DNA of 64,000 nt, taken from NCBI RefSeq assembly GCF_000208745.1, contig NC_030855.1:23578030-23642029 (forward strand), written 5' to 3'. The DNA is from Theobroma cacao. Its lineage: Eukaryota; Streptophyta; Magnoliopsida; Malvales; Malvaceae. Below are positions 14,668 to 28,027 of this stretch, one piece after another (position 1 is the first letter of the stretch; every line of letters begins with the position of its first letter). The notes below the pieces were generated by a model that worked only from the letters and a program-made list of their open reading frames with translations, made no database searches and had not been told where the DNA came from. The position numbers and the translations under genes are program-made.

Positions 14668-17247
14668 TGATGATGGCGATGAAGCTTACTGAGTGCTGAC
14701 GCTGGTATTAGGTGAAGTGTAAGAGATATAGAGAGAGAACGAGAAAAAGAATCACGGAAAGTTTGCGTGTTGGGCTGTTTTTATGTCTAGTAATAAATAT
14801 AAAAATATATTTAAAAAATGAACACAAGGGTTAGGTGCAGGGCATCTATTTTTCCTGACAAATTTGCCTTTCACGCCCTTCATGTTCTTTAGCCAATTCA
14901 AAATGAGGGCTCTTCATTTCCTTTGAAAGAGGAAAAAGGGCGAAGCTTTCTTTCTGAGTATAAAAAAAAAACATACCCATTACCCAATTACTAAAATCGA
15001 TCCAAAATGACAAAAAGGGAAATTGGAAAGCAAAAAGGTTTTTCTTTTTCCTTTGGCTGAGTAAATAATGTTGCAAAATAAATTTTTATTTAATCTTTTT
15101 TCATACTTGAATGCGTATGACTTCATATAAAAACGACAACGAAATTGGAATGAGGGGCACCCAGAATTCTGTTTGACAATTACGCCATGTATTTGTCATT
15201 GATTCTTGATTAAGTACGCAAACAATGCCACCGGCCAACCAAATGGCCCCCCAACAAGAAAAACGTTGACCACCACCACCGCCACCACGTTCTATCCTCG
15301 CACCCACTAAGCTTCGTCTTTCATTTTCAGCTCCCCCTCCTCTCTCTCTCTTAACCTTCTGTCTTTTAATATAATCTTGCAATAAATTTAATTAATTAAT
15401 TATATTTTATCGATGATATTTAATTTATTGATAATGTGTTCATCAAGATATAAATTTGATTAATAAAGTTAAAGAAAAGAAAAGGAGACAATACAAAATG
15501 TGGCGAAGCTTTCACCATGTTGTAGTCCTTTAATCTTTCACTTTATAGCGACCACCTAGAACCATAGCCTCTGGTTTTTTTATAATTGCGCCACAAAACA
15601 AATGGTTGCAAGAGTGAGATACTGACCGGGTCTTTGCCAAATACGAATACTGATAAAAGAAAAAAGGGATAAGAAAAGACATGTTGGCATAGGTTGTCTT
15701 TCATTTGCTCTCCAAATCGCTTGGTGACTTGATTCGTCCTTTAAACATTTGCGGGGTTATATATGGCTGCTCTAAGACAACCCAAGTGCAATACTAGATC
15801 TGTATTTGATTCCTTGTCGAATGATCTAAAGATCAAAGTGATAGGTATGGTTATTATTCTATGGCAATGATGCATGTATTTGGGTTAAGACTTAGCTCGA
15901 CGTACAATGATTGCATGATGGATAAAGAAATGTTTTGGCACGTTTGCGTATTGGAAACTAGGGTGAAGAAATTTTGGTGGGTTTGGATTATTATTTTAAT
16001 ATTTGAAATGGGTTTCTCGTGGTGCTGTTGTTGAAGATAGATAATGATTAGTGTACAAAAAGTAAGTCATGTTAACATTGCATTGAAGGGAAACTTCTTT
16101 GTTGGGGTTGATTATATGCATGAACCTTAGATCAATACATTTTACAATGAAATTCTCATGATTAAAGAAAATTATTATTGTCGTCTTCTAGTTGAAGAAG
16201 TGAAAGTCATGAATCATGCAAACCGTAGTCAAAATGTAACACACTAGAAATTACAAGGAAAGAAACTTTGCTGTGGGTTTGATTATAGAATTATAGAATG
16301 AAGTAAACATGCGTTATAAAAAGTTTGGAGAAAGTACTGGTCAAGTTTTGAAAAAAAGGGAAGGGTGGGTGCCGCCATTCATTGTGTGTTTTTTCCCTTG
16401 GAATGTGCCGAACCCTATCCTCCAAGGTCGTCCCATCTAAGCTAACCCCTAGGCCGCCTCCCTAAAATCACATTTATGTTTTGCCCGCCCTCCCACCCGT
16501 TTGGTCAATGGAGGCACCAACATAGTGAAAGCAGAAGGACATGATTGGCTTGACTCCTACTTAACCTATGCACCTGTGCAAATTACTTGCTTTGCCTTTG
16601 TTGTTGGCACAAAGTTCCCCACATCATCCCTTAGCCCGATTTGATTTAACAACATCACTTCTTCCATTTTGTCAGTACATTGACATAATGACCGAGTCAG
16701 CCCTTGAACCCGATTTGGGTTTTGCTTCTACATTTTTCTTTAGTTGTTGAGTTGATTCCTCACTCGCTCAAAATCAACACTGCTTATCCTTTCTTCCAAA
16801 CCACGAGTAACAGCCGAGCTTAGTGGAACCCTGGCTTAAATTTCGTCAAATATTTGGACCAACCCTTTTTTTTTTATGTAAGACTACATGCTAAGACAAT
16901 AGTCTAATATACATTTCAATGTGTAGTTTAAAGATCACTCTCAAGAAAAGCCAATCATGAGACACCAATTGCATACTTTTCATCATACATTGACAGTGTA
17001 TTTATATATTTTTTATACTCAAAAGTCTAATCAAAACCTTATTCCATAGTACAAAATTAATGGATACATTTCCGTAATTAGTAGGGTTTTGAGGCTTATT
17101 ATAGTCAGCAAGCCAAAAGGATATAAAATGGACCACAAACATATTCCGAGAAAACGGAGTGTTCTAAACAAGAAAAGAGCGACAGCGACAGAAAAGCCGG
17201 CACATGACCAACGCCACCACCCATTTTTCCTTAACCAGATAAAAACG

Positions 17248-17293
17248 ACGTCCCTCAAAGTAATGCAGAGACGTCCCTCAAAGTAATACAGAG
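17248..17293. repeat. Two-copy 23-base tandem repeat
   Basis: Copies at 17248-17270 and 17271-17293 both begin ACGTCCCTCAAAGTAAT and end CAGAG, with one substitution between them. A partial third start (ACGTTA) follows. The repeat lies in the spacer downstream of the ERF12-like gene. Confidence 0.85.
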
Positions 17294-18106
17294 ACGTTAT
17301 CCATCTTCAACACAATTTTATTTTTTTATACTTTAAAAAAGAGAAATATCACACCAACATTAAACTGAGTTATGAGGTACTGTTGGGAGACCCTAGAGAA
17401 ATCACACGCGCTTGAACAGGCGAGTTGGTCTATGCTGTAGGCTGCTGAATTGATCAGAACCAGATCTCTGGACTAGCAAACTAAAAAAGAATTGCAAAAC
17501 GCACACGCTTGCTTCGCGTTTTTCCATGTTAAAACAACAAAAGCCCCACTTTAACACTAGTCCAGTCCCCGGCTCCAGTTGATGAGAACCCCACTCTCAT
17601 CCCATCGGCGCGTGCTTCAACATAGAGGTGTATATCAATATATATATATATTCACCTAATATTCCTTATAGCAAGAGGATGTATGGTTCTTGGGAGGCAA
17701 ATCAGAATCCATATTTTTGCCCGTCTGATCAAGTACCCAATGCCGTCGAATCAACGATGGATATAGTTTTAAATTGATGAAGAAATTTTATGCATGAAGA
17801 AAAATAAAATAAATGAAAAGAAAAAAAGAGCTGAGAAGTGTTTCATAGAAATTAAGAAAAACATTATATGTACACAAAGGTTCTTCACTTTTTGAATGGT
17901 CTGATGATTCTTCTTGTTGCTTAATCCCCTCTCAAAATAGAGAAATAAAGAAAGAAATGGTAGTAAAGATACCTAAGCGAAAAAGGGCCATTAAAGGGGA
18001 TCAACATAAAGGGAGTTAAGTTAAAAGGAAAAAAAAATAAAGGAAGCCGTAAAATGCCTACAGAAACCTCATTCACAGTGGGAAAGCTTAGAGCTTTTTC
18101 TGGTTT

Positions 18107-18625
18107 TCACAGCCACAAAGGAGGTGGTTCATTCAAATCTATAGGCAACCCACGTCGAACCATCCCAAAAAACGACGCTGTGGATCCATTTTCCGGCACC
18201 GGAGGACCATTCGAGACGGCGACAACATTGGGCTTAGTTGACGATGATGAGTCAGCGTCGAACTTCATTTCTTTGAGAACCCCGGTGGTGAGGAACTCAC
18301 CCAGGGCTAAGCGGTGATGGTGATGAGCTGAAGCTGAAGCCCAACGATGATGACGGTGATGATGGGGATGGTGGGGATTATCAGAGGGAAGATTGAGATC
18401 GAGAGAAAGGCCAGCAGCGGAAGCTGGGGCGGGGAAGTTTGTTTTAGCTTTGGCTCCACGGAGAGACCTAGCAGCTCCATCGTAAGCAAGTGCAGCTTCT
18501 TCTGGTGTGTCAAATGTACCCAACCAGACCCTTGTTTTTTTCCATGGATCACGTATTTCAGCCGCGTATCTTCCCCATGGCCTCTTCCTCACTCCCCTGT
18601 AGTGCCCTTCTCTGGAAGACGCCAT
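18107..18625 (-). CDS. ERF12: ERF12-like AP2/ERF transcriptional repressor (ERF group VIII)
   Basis: Intronless, 172 residues. The AP2/ERF domain begins almost at once (residues 8-65; [19 protein letters not shown], then [20 protein letters not shown]). DPWKK and the very short N-terminus fit the ERF10/11/12 branch. Two repression motifs follow: LSLDLNLP around 73-80 and a C-terminal [10 protein letters not shown] at 163-172, both of EAR type. A histidine-rich stretch occupies about 85-104. The open frame extends 31 codons upstream of this start, but those residues are hydrophobic and unlike the family, so the MASSREG start is preferred. The product should act in the nucleus as a GCC-box-binding repressor. 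RLP4 is the next gene downstream in this orientation, the same neighbour pair as in Arabidopsis chromosome 1 as I recall it. Confidence 0.92.
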   Translation of the reverse strand: MASSREGHYRGVRKRPWGRYAAEIRDPWKKTRVWLGTFDTPEEAALAYDGAARSLRGAKAKTNFPAPASAAGLSLDLNLPSDNPHHPHHHRHHRWASASAHHHHRLALGEFLTTGVLKEMKFDADSSSSTKPNVVAVSNGPPVPENGSTASFFGMVRRGLPIDLNEPPPLWL

Positions 18626-20715
18626 GAAGTGAGCCAAAAAAATATAACACAAACCAAAGATTGGAACAGAGAAGAATAAAAAAGAAAAGAAGATTTCAGC
18701 TTTTTGTTTGTGAGACAAAGGAAAAAGAAAAACTAAGCCCTAAAGCTCTAAAGAAGAAGAGGGAACTGATGAGAGGGCAGAGAGAGAGAGGGAAACTAGA
18801 GTGTGTTGTGAGTATAAAAGTTAGAGAGGGACCCACTACAGTCACCCGTAATCGTCGGCTGGACGGCACGAGAAGTTCTTGTTCTTGTTTATTTAACGCA
18901 ATCGACAACCCTTTCCCTACCCTTGGATTCTCATCATATCTAAGGTTTTCCTTTGAACGTGATCCGACGGTTGTAATTTGTTATAGACATGAACGTGAAG
19001 ACTTCCTTACATATACCTATAACACAAAGGAAACAATAGTGGGACCATGCTTTTAAAAATAAAAGAAATAAGCAAAAAAAATCAAGAGAGCCGCCGCCTG
19101 ATTGGACGTGAGAGCAGAGGAGGCTGTCATGTGACTACACTCCGCGCCGGTGCTTACGTATGCCCTACTTCTTTTGTACGGCGCTGCTCAGCCGCGCCTG
19201 CCTCTAATATTCAGTAGAACAAATATAAAATAAAAAATGGGGCAAATGTATGATTAATAATGTATTATATAATATTAGAATATGGGTACTAGCAGAGTAT
19301 CAGAGAGCAGGGGGGTGGCGTGTCGGGTAGTGAGTGGAAGATGGCAGCAGGACGGGGGGGGGGGGGGGGGGAGGGAGGACAGCAGACCCCACGTGGAAGG
19401 TACATAAGGAGGTGTCTGAGATGCAGGAGACAGGACCGAGTTGGGTTGGGGGGGACTGAGTGAGTTTAATTTTGGGGGGTGGCGTGTTTGACTCGGTTTT
19501 GAGGGCGTGGAGTCAGGCAAAACAAAAGTGGTCCAGATGTTGGGTTGGGTGAGGGGTCGAGAAACTGAGAAAGGAGGGGTAAAGTGGAAGCTGAGGAAAC
19601 TGTACGGTGAGAAGGGTTGATGTGGGTGAATGACTGCAGGTAACTGACACATGGTAACGTGAAGGTATTTTCCTGGTTTTGTTTTCGGTTTTTTTTTTTT
19701 TTTTGCTTTTGACTGTCTTTTAGGTTGTTGCATCATGACACGTGTTGGACTTCGATGCATGTAGGGGGGGCACATTTCTTCAGTACAAAATGACAATAAA
19801 TTACTGGGAGGATGGATTTTGGGTGAATTGGTGCAAAGCCCAACTGTGCACCCAGCTCAATTGAAATTTAGACGCATCCATCCCCAGTCCTATCCCACCC
19901 AAGCATAACGTCATTCCATACGGAATTTGACGTCAAAATTCAACTCCCTCAAAAAGTCAAAAACCGAAAATAAATTTATGTGCACGTCATTGAGATGTTG
20001 ACAGTGTGTTCGGTCGACCAACATGCAGAACAAATTTCCTTCAACCACACAGCACAGTCAAACATCAAGTAAACCGCGACAACATTTCTGTGTAGATTTG
20101 TGGGACAAGAACATGGAAGGACCGGTTAAACCAGACCAGTTGCACATACACATTTGCTAACACTCTAAAAACAGACCGAGTCTCTTGAAAAAAGGAGAAA
20201 GAAAAACAAGAAATTTGAACATGTGAGAACCTATAAGAATGAATTCAAACGACTAAAATAAGCTTACACCTTTGAGTGTCCCCTGTTTCCTTTCTGCCAT
20301 GACCTGATGAAGCCAGCAGACATCGGTTTCCTTTTGGAATTCACTATAGAGAAGGTTTGGGGTGGGGGAGGGGGGGACAAAGGCATTAGGTAAAACATAT
20401 TAGGCTTTGTATATGCACTTGTTCTTCAATATGATACAACATTACTTTTTGCCAAAATTGATTGAAAAAGAATTTGAAGCAATGTACAAGATGGTTCACT
20501 TTGCTGCATTTAGTGTCAGTAGTGGGGTATCTAACCATTTAGGAGTGATTCTATAGGGCTTTTGCATCTTTTACCAGTCGAGATTTCCAACGGAAAGAAT
20601 AGGCAGCATCATGAACTAAAGAAAGTGTGAGGGCCAAATCAACTAGGTTGGTTCGGCAATTCATGGACCTCAATAAATGAGAATCCAGCAACCCAAACAA
20701 GAAGCAGAGTATTAG
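18626..20715. other. Spacer between the ERF12-like gene and the end of RLP4
   Basis: It holds the promoter side of the ERF12-like gene and the 3' flank of RLP4. From 19.3 to 19.6 kb the plus strand is strongly G-rich, with an 18-G run at 19354-19371. The long open frame opposite it (proline-rich) is explained by that base bias and has no family resemblance. I see no RNA gene. Confidence 0.55.
19354..19371. repeat. Homopolymer run of 18 G
   Basis: Eighteen consecutive G residues sit inside a G-rich stretch containing further runs of four to seven G up to about 19480. The tract could form quadruplex structures, and its length is prone to sequencing error. Confidence 0.85.
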
Positions 20716-23700
20716 TCATGATAGCAAGCTAGGTCCATTCTCAGCAGCAGTCCGAGCATGGCCATGATTATGATGTCTTGACATCTGGATATCATGCGAT
20801 AATTGGGTCCTTGCTTTTGCATAGGGAGCACCTCTAGCTGCAAAAGAGAACAAACCATAAATATACAAGGAAAAGAAACCCAATAAATGTTGCTTGTGTG
20901 ACAGTGTGTGTGTGTGTTTTTTCTGCTTTGCAAACTGTGATTTAACTTTTCATCCCATATTTGTGGTAAAAGGAGCAATTTTGCATGTGCTAATCACCAA
21001 AGGATGTCTCATGTTTAAACCAGTCCAAGGGATCTAATGCCAACAGTTTTAACATCCAAGCTAGTTATTAGGCCAAATCAAGTTGTTACATTTGTTATGA
21101 GATTTATCCTAATGGGTACTAACCTGCAATCTGTTGTGCTCGAAGAATATTCTGCCGCCTTTTCCACCAACACACTGAACAGATGACAAGAAGTAAGAAA
21201 GATAAAGATGCGCCAAATCCAATGCCAGCCTTTGCACCGGCAGAGAGGTGGGGTCCACATGTAGGTAGTCCAGGTATGCCACATAGACCAGCATTATCGG
21301 TAAAACTGCATGCAACTAGAGTAAGTATCTGGTATAGAACTTGCAACAACAGAAATGTACGTGCATGCTCTTGTTCTCATCTTATATAAGTATCTCTTTA
21401 CTTATCATCACTACGTGGCAAGTTCATTCCTCATAGAGTTTACACTTCAGACCAACACTAATGAGATTCTGATAACATACTTGAAGCTAGCTCCATTCAA
21501 AAGCCTTCCTCCAAGTGCAGCTGGGACTCTTCCCGACAGAGAGTTGCCATTAAGATTTCTGCAAAATGACAACTTATATGAGACTCCTTTATATGCTCAG
21601 ATTCCAGGGTTAAACAACCAGTTGAACATCTTACAGTTTGCGTAGTGCAGTCAACTGTCCTAGGCTTTCAGGAATTGAATCACTGAGGAAATTGTAGGAG
21701 AGATCCCTGCAATTTTTATTCAGACATCATATCAATAAGATGTATAAAGTTTATGGAAACATAAATGAATAGATTTGTGCTTTTCATAATCCTACATTAG
21801 ACTTAAAATTCAACTTGTCCTTTGACAGAAGAACGTAAATATCTTGCATCCAAAGTTTAGCGTCCTTTCAAGCATGATGGCTATTGACAGAAGAATGTAA
21901 CTAACAGATTCATCATTGATCTAGCAACATATTAGATTTGATGACTTATATCAAACCTAATGTCGCATGTTCATGCAGAAAATACTAACAAGGTTACATT
22001 CATTAAGTTCTACATTGTTTTAATCAATAGCACATCCACATTAAGTCCCAGATAACTTGGGAAATAAAAGTTCTAATGAATAAATGTTTTGGGTCCTTGC
22101 ATAAACTCATCCCACCACTGTAGTGTTTTTGTCTTTAAAAATGAAAGGGAACGAACAACTTAATCAGAATCTATCATTCATGGAGAAAATAGACAAAAGT
22201 TGTCCTATATATGAAAGTGACATAGCAGGTCCTAACAGTTAAAAGTTATCTCATTTAAAGAGTCTTGTATGTGAAATGTAGGAGTTAATACCATCAAAAG
22301 TATCTTCAAGGAGAACAAGAAATAATGCTACACTTACAGTACTTCTAAGCTGGTGACTGTTCCAAGTGACGATGGAATGGCCCCATGAATTGTGTTTCCA
22401 CTCAAGTTTCTGTAGAAGCCAAGTACACCATAAACCAGAGAAACATATATATGGCCCATAGGAGGTTCATCTATTGTAAAATTTAAAATAAGTTCAAAAT
22501 TGGCAACAGTTTGTGAAAGCAAACAAGGGCAAATAATTTTTGACAATGCTACTATATTACAAAGGTCTATAACAACAGACTGACGAGGCAGAAACAGAAA
22601 CCTGTCCTTAGACCATGATTCATGCACAAAATAACAAATAAAAGCAACTGCAATGAAAGTGATGGAGAACTATTTGTACTTACAGGCTCTGCAGGTGATG
22701 TAGCTTAGATATGTCATTAGGCAAGAAACCCCTTAGACCTTGGTTGTCAAGACCACTGATCATGCAGAAATCAAAAGGCAATTACTTATAATATACCAAT
22801 AAAACTAATGAAGACTCTGTATTTTAAGCTTTGCATGAATCTCATCATAAGGTTGCAATTAAAACATTTATATTCTAGGAAACATTTGCTATATGTAGAC
22901 ACGTTCACCCATACTAGGAAACACTTTCCGGTGCATTTAGTCATTCATGCATCCACAGTATCTAGAAATTTAGGAGTTACAGATGATGCAGAAATGAATA
23001 AAGCGGAGAAAATTCAGGCTGAATGGATTAGGGAAAACCAAATGGAAAGAGTATAGTAGGGAAACTAGATCAAATGGAAGCAGCTTCAACTTACACTTTC
23101 TTCTAATATCTAAACAAGCAGTGGTGTTAATAAATACTAATGCAAGATATGAGAGACCTTTTAGGGATAAATGAAGTGGTTGTGATAGAAGGCAAAAGAC
23201 TTCAACACGGTTGTTGGGTGTGTACGTGTGTCTGTGTTTGTGTATATCACACATGTTCTCAGTATTTATTTGAACAAGATACCAACAAGCTAGAATGATA
23301 GGTTAAAGCTTAAGAATGCAAACTCTACAGCATGATAGCAAAAAGCTGAAAAAAGTTTACATTAACAGCTTCCTTAAGGTGGATACTTGCATGCTCACTT
23401 GTTCTGTAGATTGTCTATGTTAGAATTCTCCTTTTTTTTTTTCATCGTTTTACTGAAAATTAAATATAAATAGGAGCTAGTATATCAAGAACAATTGAAG
23501 AGGCCATAGCATAGGCATCAGTTTCCTCCAAAAATATCATTATATGAACAGACGAAAATGGAAAAGACGAGACAATATGAAAACAATAATAAAACTCAAA
23601 GATAAGGCAAAAGATCAAGAACGTACAGGCCATCAATGAACCACTTGCTGCCAGATTTGTCAAAATGACAGTCTGCTCCACTCCATGGATGCTCCTTGGG

Positions 23701-25907
23701 AACACATGGGTCTCCATTCCACCCAAAACGATTAGGAAGCCCCAGTGCTTTCTTCAATGCCTGTAAAGCCCTAACTAGAATCAGGAATTATTAACAAGTT
23801 AGTAAGTTTCTACCACCTTCCAAAAAAGAACCTTGCTCATCAGCAGTGAAAAGAACAATTTCCAATACTGGGTCTTATCATATACAGCATAAACTGTCGG
23901 CAGAATTAATAGAATCAAGCATTACCTTCTTCTGGAGAAGTTTTGGACTCAGCAGCAATAACCTGAAAGACTTCAACGGCATTAAGGATAGCATGATTAC
24001 CCGTTTTGGGGCGCAGAGTTATAGTCAGAGTCCTCCCACTAAGGGCAACAGTTGTGTTAAGCACAAGTGCAGTATAGCGGTCCCCACTCATGTCCACAAC
24101 ATCTATGTTTTCAAATACAGTGCCACCATTTATCAGCACATCAAATATCCTTTTCCCTGCACCACTGATTGAAGCATCAATCTCTGCAAAGTGTAACCAT
24201 ATTGAGTAGTTCTTATTGGGTTCCACATCAATTGTATAAGCCAAATCTGGCTGACTATCAGTACTAACAATTGCACTTTGGTAAAGGGCTTCTGGATAGA
24301 AGTTTGGTGCATCTGAAGCTTGTTTAATGCCACTTTCAGTTGATCTAGGTTCATCAGCATTTTGGCCAAAAGTCCTGATGGGTTGCCAAAATCTATCTCC
24401 ACCCCAATGATCCCCACTGTAATCTTCATCAAATTTTGGCTTTGATGTGCCACAAGTCAATCTTGAAGTTGTTTTCAGGATTACACCTTTACCCCACTCT
24501 GGACCAAAATAGTATGCTCTATCATCAACTTGAAGAATTTCAATAGAAATAATTGCTGGATCTCCATGACCAGTGCTATGGAAGCAAATAGATACTGTGC
24601 CATCTAAAAGAAACACAAAGGCTTCAGCAAACACCTGGTCATCATGGCTAGTCCAACCTGATTTCAAAGAATGAATCAAGGTGCCTTCAACAGATACGTC
24701 AAATAGAGGCTCATTGTCAGAATCAGGCTGTGCAACTAATCCAAAGAAGACCCTAACAGAATAGTGTCCCTTTGGTACTCTCTTAATATTGTAGCAATTT
24801 TCTGGACCTTCAGATAGAGGGAAATAGCGAAGTGTTTTTAGCGGAGGAGTTACGAAACTTGGTCTTGTTGCATTGGCTGGAATTCCTCCTGTGTATGCAA
24901 AATCTTTGTACCAACGTGCATAGGTTGGAGGGGTTTGGACATTTTGACGAGCCCCACAGCTTATGCGCATAGCAAATGGTGCTGCAGTAAGAAAACATGA
25001 CTAAGTTTTGTATCAAAAACCAACTAAATAAGAAGAAATTACAAGAAAAAAACATGAAAACCAAATACTCTCTTATTCACAAAATGTAAGCTACAATTCA
25101 TTGCTGCAAAATAGGTAGTGCACATATGATAAGTTATTCCACCTGAAATCTCCACATTACTCTTTTTGTTTTCTTATTTCACAAGAAAAAGTTCGATTGC
25201 AATATAGTGTCATTTTACCAACATTCTGTAAGAGGCGATGACTCACAGCAGCATGTAGCAGACAAGCATACCTACAGAATCCACAACCAATCCATACCAT
25301 TCCCCTGTTTGGCCATTGAAGAATTGTTTTCTTTCCTTTGCTTTGTTTAATTAATGTGTAGCTTAATTCCTTCATTACTTCCAGTCAAACGTCATACATA
25401 ATATAAAAAACAATTAATTAAAATTTGCTCTCGATCATTTTCCTACATTTTCTCGCATTCAAAAAGGATCCAAACCGATCAACTACCTTCTTACTTTGAT
25501 CCAGACACTTTTTAACTTGAAATTTCCACACACACAAAAAAAAAAAAATTCATATGTCCCGATTTCGTTACTGTTGAGTCAATCTTACAACTCATCGACA
25601 TCAACGCTAAACCAAAAGTTCATAATTCAGAAACCAGCCAATGGACAGAAGAAAAAATGAACCATAAACTCAATTATAGAAATCAAGACTCGTTTATAAG
25701 GAGCTCAATCAAAATGCAAATAATCTAACTATTGAAAAATACCAAACCGCCTCTCTAAGCAACCAGAAAACCAATCCAAACAACAAAATTAAATCACAAA
25801 TTAAAAAAAAAAGAGCAAAGCAGTAATGGAAGCTAACCAGGCCGAGCTGAAGATGAAGAAAGAGATAAAAAGAAAACGAGAAGCCATAAGAGAGTAAATC
25901 TCAGCAT
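20716..25907 (-). CDS. RLP4: Receptor-like protein 4 (malectin-like and LRR, no kinase)
   Basis: Nine coding exons on the minus strand: 25907-25838, 24981-23926, 23774-23627, 22755-22684, 22409-22338, 21706-21635, 21558-21481, 21305-21124 and 20837-20716. All have GT-AG borders and agreeing phases, giving 623 residues. A hydrophobic signal peptide covers about 1-21. A malectin-like carbohydrate-binding region fills about 27-375, starting ISCGAR. A cysteine-containing LRR N-cap with WNGDPC lies near 390-420, leucine-rich repeats at 425-520, and a NAGLCG cap near 526-532. One membrane span sits near 547-569, followed by a basic WWKRR stop-transfer and a short tail ending NGPSLLS. There is no kinase domain, as expected for RLP4, which is a plasma-membrane protein linked to plant cell-wall sensing. 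Length and tail match the family. A GA/CT tract lies just upstream of the start. Confidence 0.94.
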
Positions 25908-26033
25908 CTTTAGCTTAGCTTAAGCTTCGTTTTGCTTCCCCTTTGCTCTGCTTTTCTTTTTTTTTTCTTTTTCCTTCTTCCTCTATGGCCTCATTTCACA
26001 TCCTCCCTATCTTTTTCTTTTTCTAGCTTTTAG

Positions 26034-26064
26034 GAGAGAGAGAGAGAGAGAGAGTGTGTGTGTG
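26034..26064. repeat. Compound (GA)n-(TG)n microsatellite upstream of RLP4
   Basis: About ten GA units are followed by five TG units, 127-157 bases before the RLP4 ATG. Read on the gene strand this is a CA/CT tract. CT tracts in this position are common in plant leaders and can be bound by GAGA-binding BPC proteins. That role is inference. Confidence 0.75.
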
Positions 26065-27960
26065 CCTGTGTTTTAGTATGTGCTGGGGACGTGCTTGCAG
26101 CAAAGCAGTTGAAAATTTTTAATTTTTTCCTCATTAAGTTGACTCGTGAAACAGATTAGGTGATATTAATATACCAGTGAGCTTGATCAATCGTAATGGA
26201 CCTTTTAATCGGACGGCGCTAAAAGGCGATAGACATATTTTCAGTCTACGTCGGAATTGCTACGGTATTAATGGACGGTGAAGATTTAATAGGCGGGGCC
26301 CACTACACGTTACTGGTGGTGATGTAAGGGGAAGATTTGGGGGGGTGGGGGGTCGGGAGGAGATAGTTGCTATGTCCAATTACTTTTTCATTCTTTTTTT
26401 GCTATTTCCACGTAAGATATGCCTTTGTGGAGCAGACGACAAAAGCCACGTGACGAGGCGAAGAGTGCAATCGCTCAAAGGGAAAAATGGGAAAATTCGT
26501 TGGCTGATACATGAATTTACGTAAATAACCTTATAGGTTTATTTTTCGACTTCTGATCGGACGGTCGAAGCTGCTGGCCAGACAGAGTGGAGTAGTTTAT
26601 TTTTCCAACTTTTTGACCTCTAAATATCCAGGCAAGAATTGGTGCGCAATCCGCGGAGTGTTCTGTGCCAAAGGTAAGCGTCAGGCAACTCAACTAAGAA
26701 GTCGGGTCAATTGCCACAATCTGGTTCTATCATTTTTTTTTTATGGAAAAAATAAATGAGGATTTCTTCCCCCCCCCCCATTATAAGCAATAGTTTGCTA
26801 GACTTCATTATTATAAATAAATGGTGTCTTCTGCATGGAAATTTGAAATTGTTTGCTGTTGAAATAATACGGTGACAATGGCATTGAATGCGTGTGTTAA
26901 ATTTAAACCAACCAGTTCATTTAATGATGAACTTTGTTTGCATTTATGATATAATTGCTATTTTAATGGTAAATTAATTTTCCCTTTTTTAATATTTAAA
27001 AGTAATATATATATACACTCTAATACACTAACAAGATATATCTATTTATGCTTTTCTTTTAATTTTACATTTTACATTTCAATATTTTAAAAAGTTTTAT
27101 TATAGTAAAAGCGCAAACCATATATAACCATCAATGCATTAACTATGTCTAACGCTTGCAATAATAAACAGTTAGATCTTATAATTTGATGCTTTTAATG
27201 AGGACCTTGCTATTTGTGGGGCATTTAATAAGCATCAAATGTGGTTGGGTAAAGCAGTTGGTTTAATAACAACATACTATGAACAGAATAACACCTGCTA
27301 TTTGATAATTTCGATTAAAGGTTTATATTTGATATTTGATATTTCATCCTAATATGAATTTTATATATTATCAGTAAATTATATATTATCATTTAATTAA
27401 TTAATTAATTAATATAAAAATTAAAAATCTTAAAGAATAAATTTTCTTTTGAATTTTGTAACTTTACATATTTATAAACTAACACTCTATAATTAAATGA
27501 TAATATGTAGATACTAAAAATCGATGGCCCATCAAATATAAATCTTTTAAATAATGAACAATCATGCATGTCGATAAAAATAATAATATTACTTTTAATA
27601 AAATAATTTCTTTACTGGTGTATTATTGGTAATGGCAAACGATGTTTGGTCTGTTTAGTTATGTGGATATATACATAACAATAGATTATAAATGGTTATG
27701 GAATTGACTCCCATGCATGCATGGACCACAAGAAATTTTGTCTAATTCGCCTTAGGACAATCACGAAATGAGGTAAAAGCAACCGAGCGTTTCCCCTTTT
27801 GCCTTTTTTTTTTTTAAACAATAATATGAAAGAGTATATAAAATACTAATAAGCTTGTAAACCAGTCTTATAATAAAGTAAGCAACAAATCTCCTCCCTT
27901 GTCCATGTTGCTTTTTATGGAATTGGAATGTGATGGACTTTGATTTACTGAACTTTAACA

Positions 27961-27962
27961 AG

Positions 27963-28001
<39 letters not shown>

Positions 28002-28027
28002 GAGAACTNGAGAGAGAGAGGGAGAGA
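27961..28027. repeat. (GA)n microsatellite with one undetermined base
   Basis: Two GA runs (about 27966-27998 and 28010-28022) flank a short interruption that holds the only N in the window, at 28009. The local sequence and repeat length should be treated as uncertain. Confidence 0.9.

Larger units (their letters stand above)
7456..18106. other. Long intergenic region between two convergent ERF repressor genes
   Basis: I found no gene supported by domain, splice structure or codon pattern in about 10.6 kb. AT-rich stretches alternate with less AT-rich patches (about 8.7-10.0 kb and 13.8-15.3 kb) that carry several ACGT cores and G-boxes, including CCACGTGG near 9187 and CCACGTGA near 14522 and 14599. 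Microsatellites are listed separately. The patches could be distal regulatory DNA of either ERF gene or transcribed non-coding DNA, but the sequence alone cannot show this. Confidence 0.5.

Noticed and set aside
18626..18718. N-terminal extension of the ERF12-like frame
   Set aside because: The extra 31 residues are hydrophobic and unlike any ERF protein. The family starts a few residues before the AP2 domain.
19275..19796. 173-residue open frame on the minus strand
   Set aside because: It is rich in proline and serine only because the plus strand is G-rich. It shows no domain, and the frame spans homopolymers.
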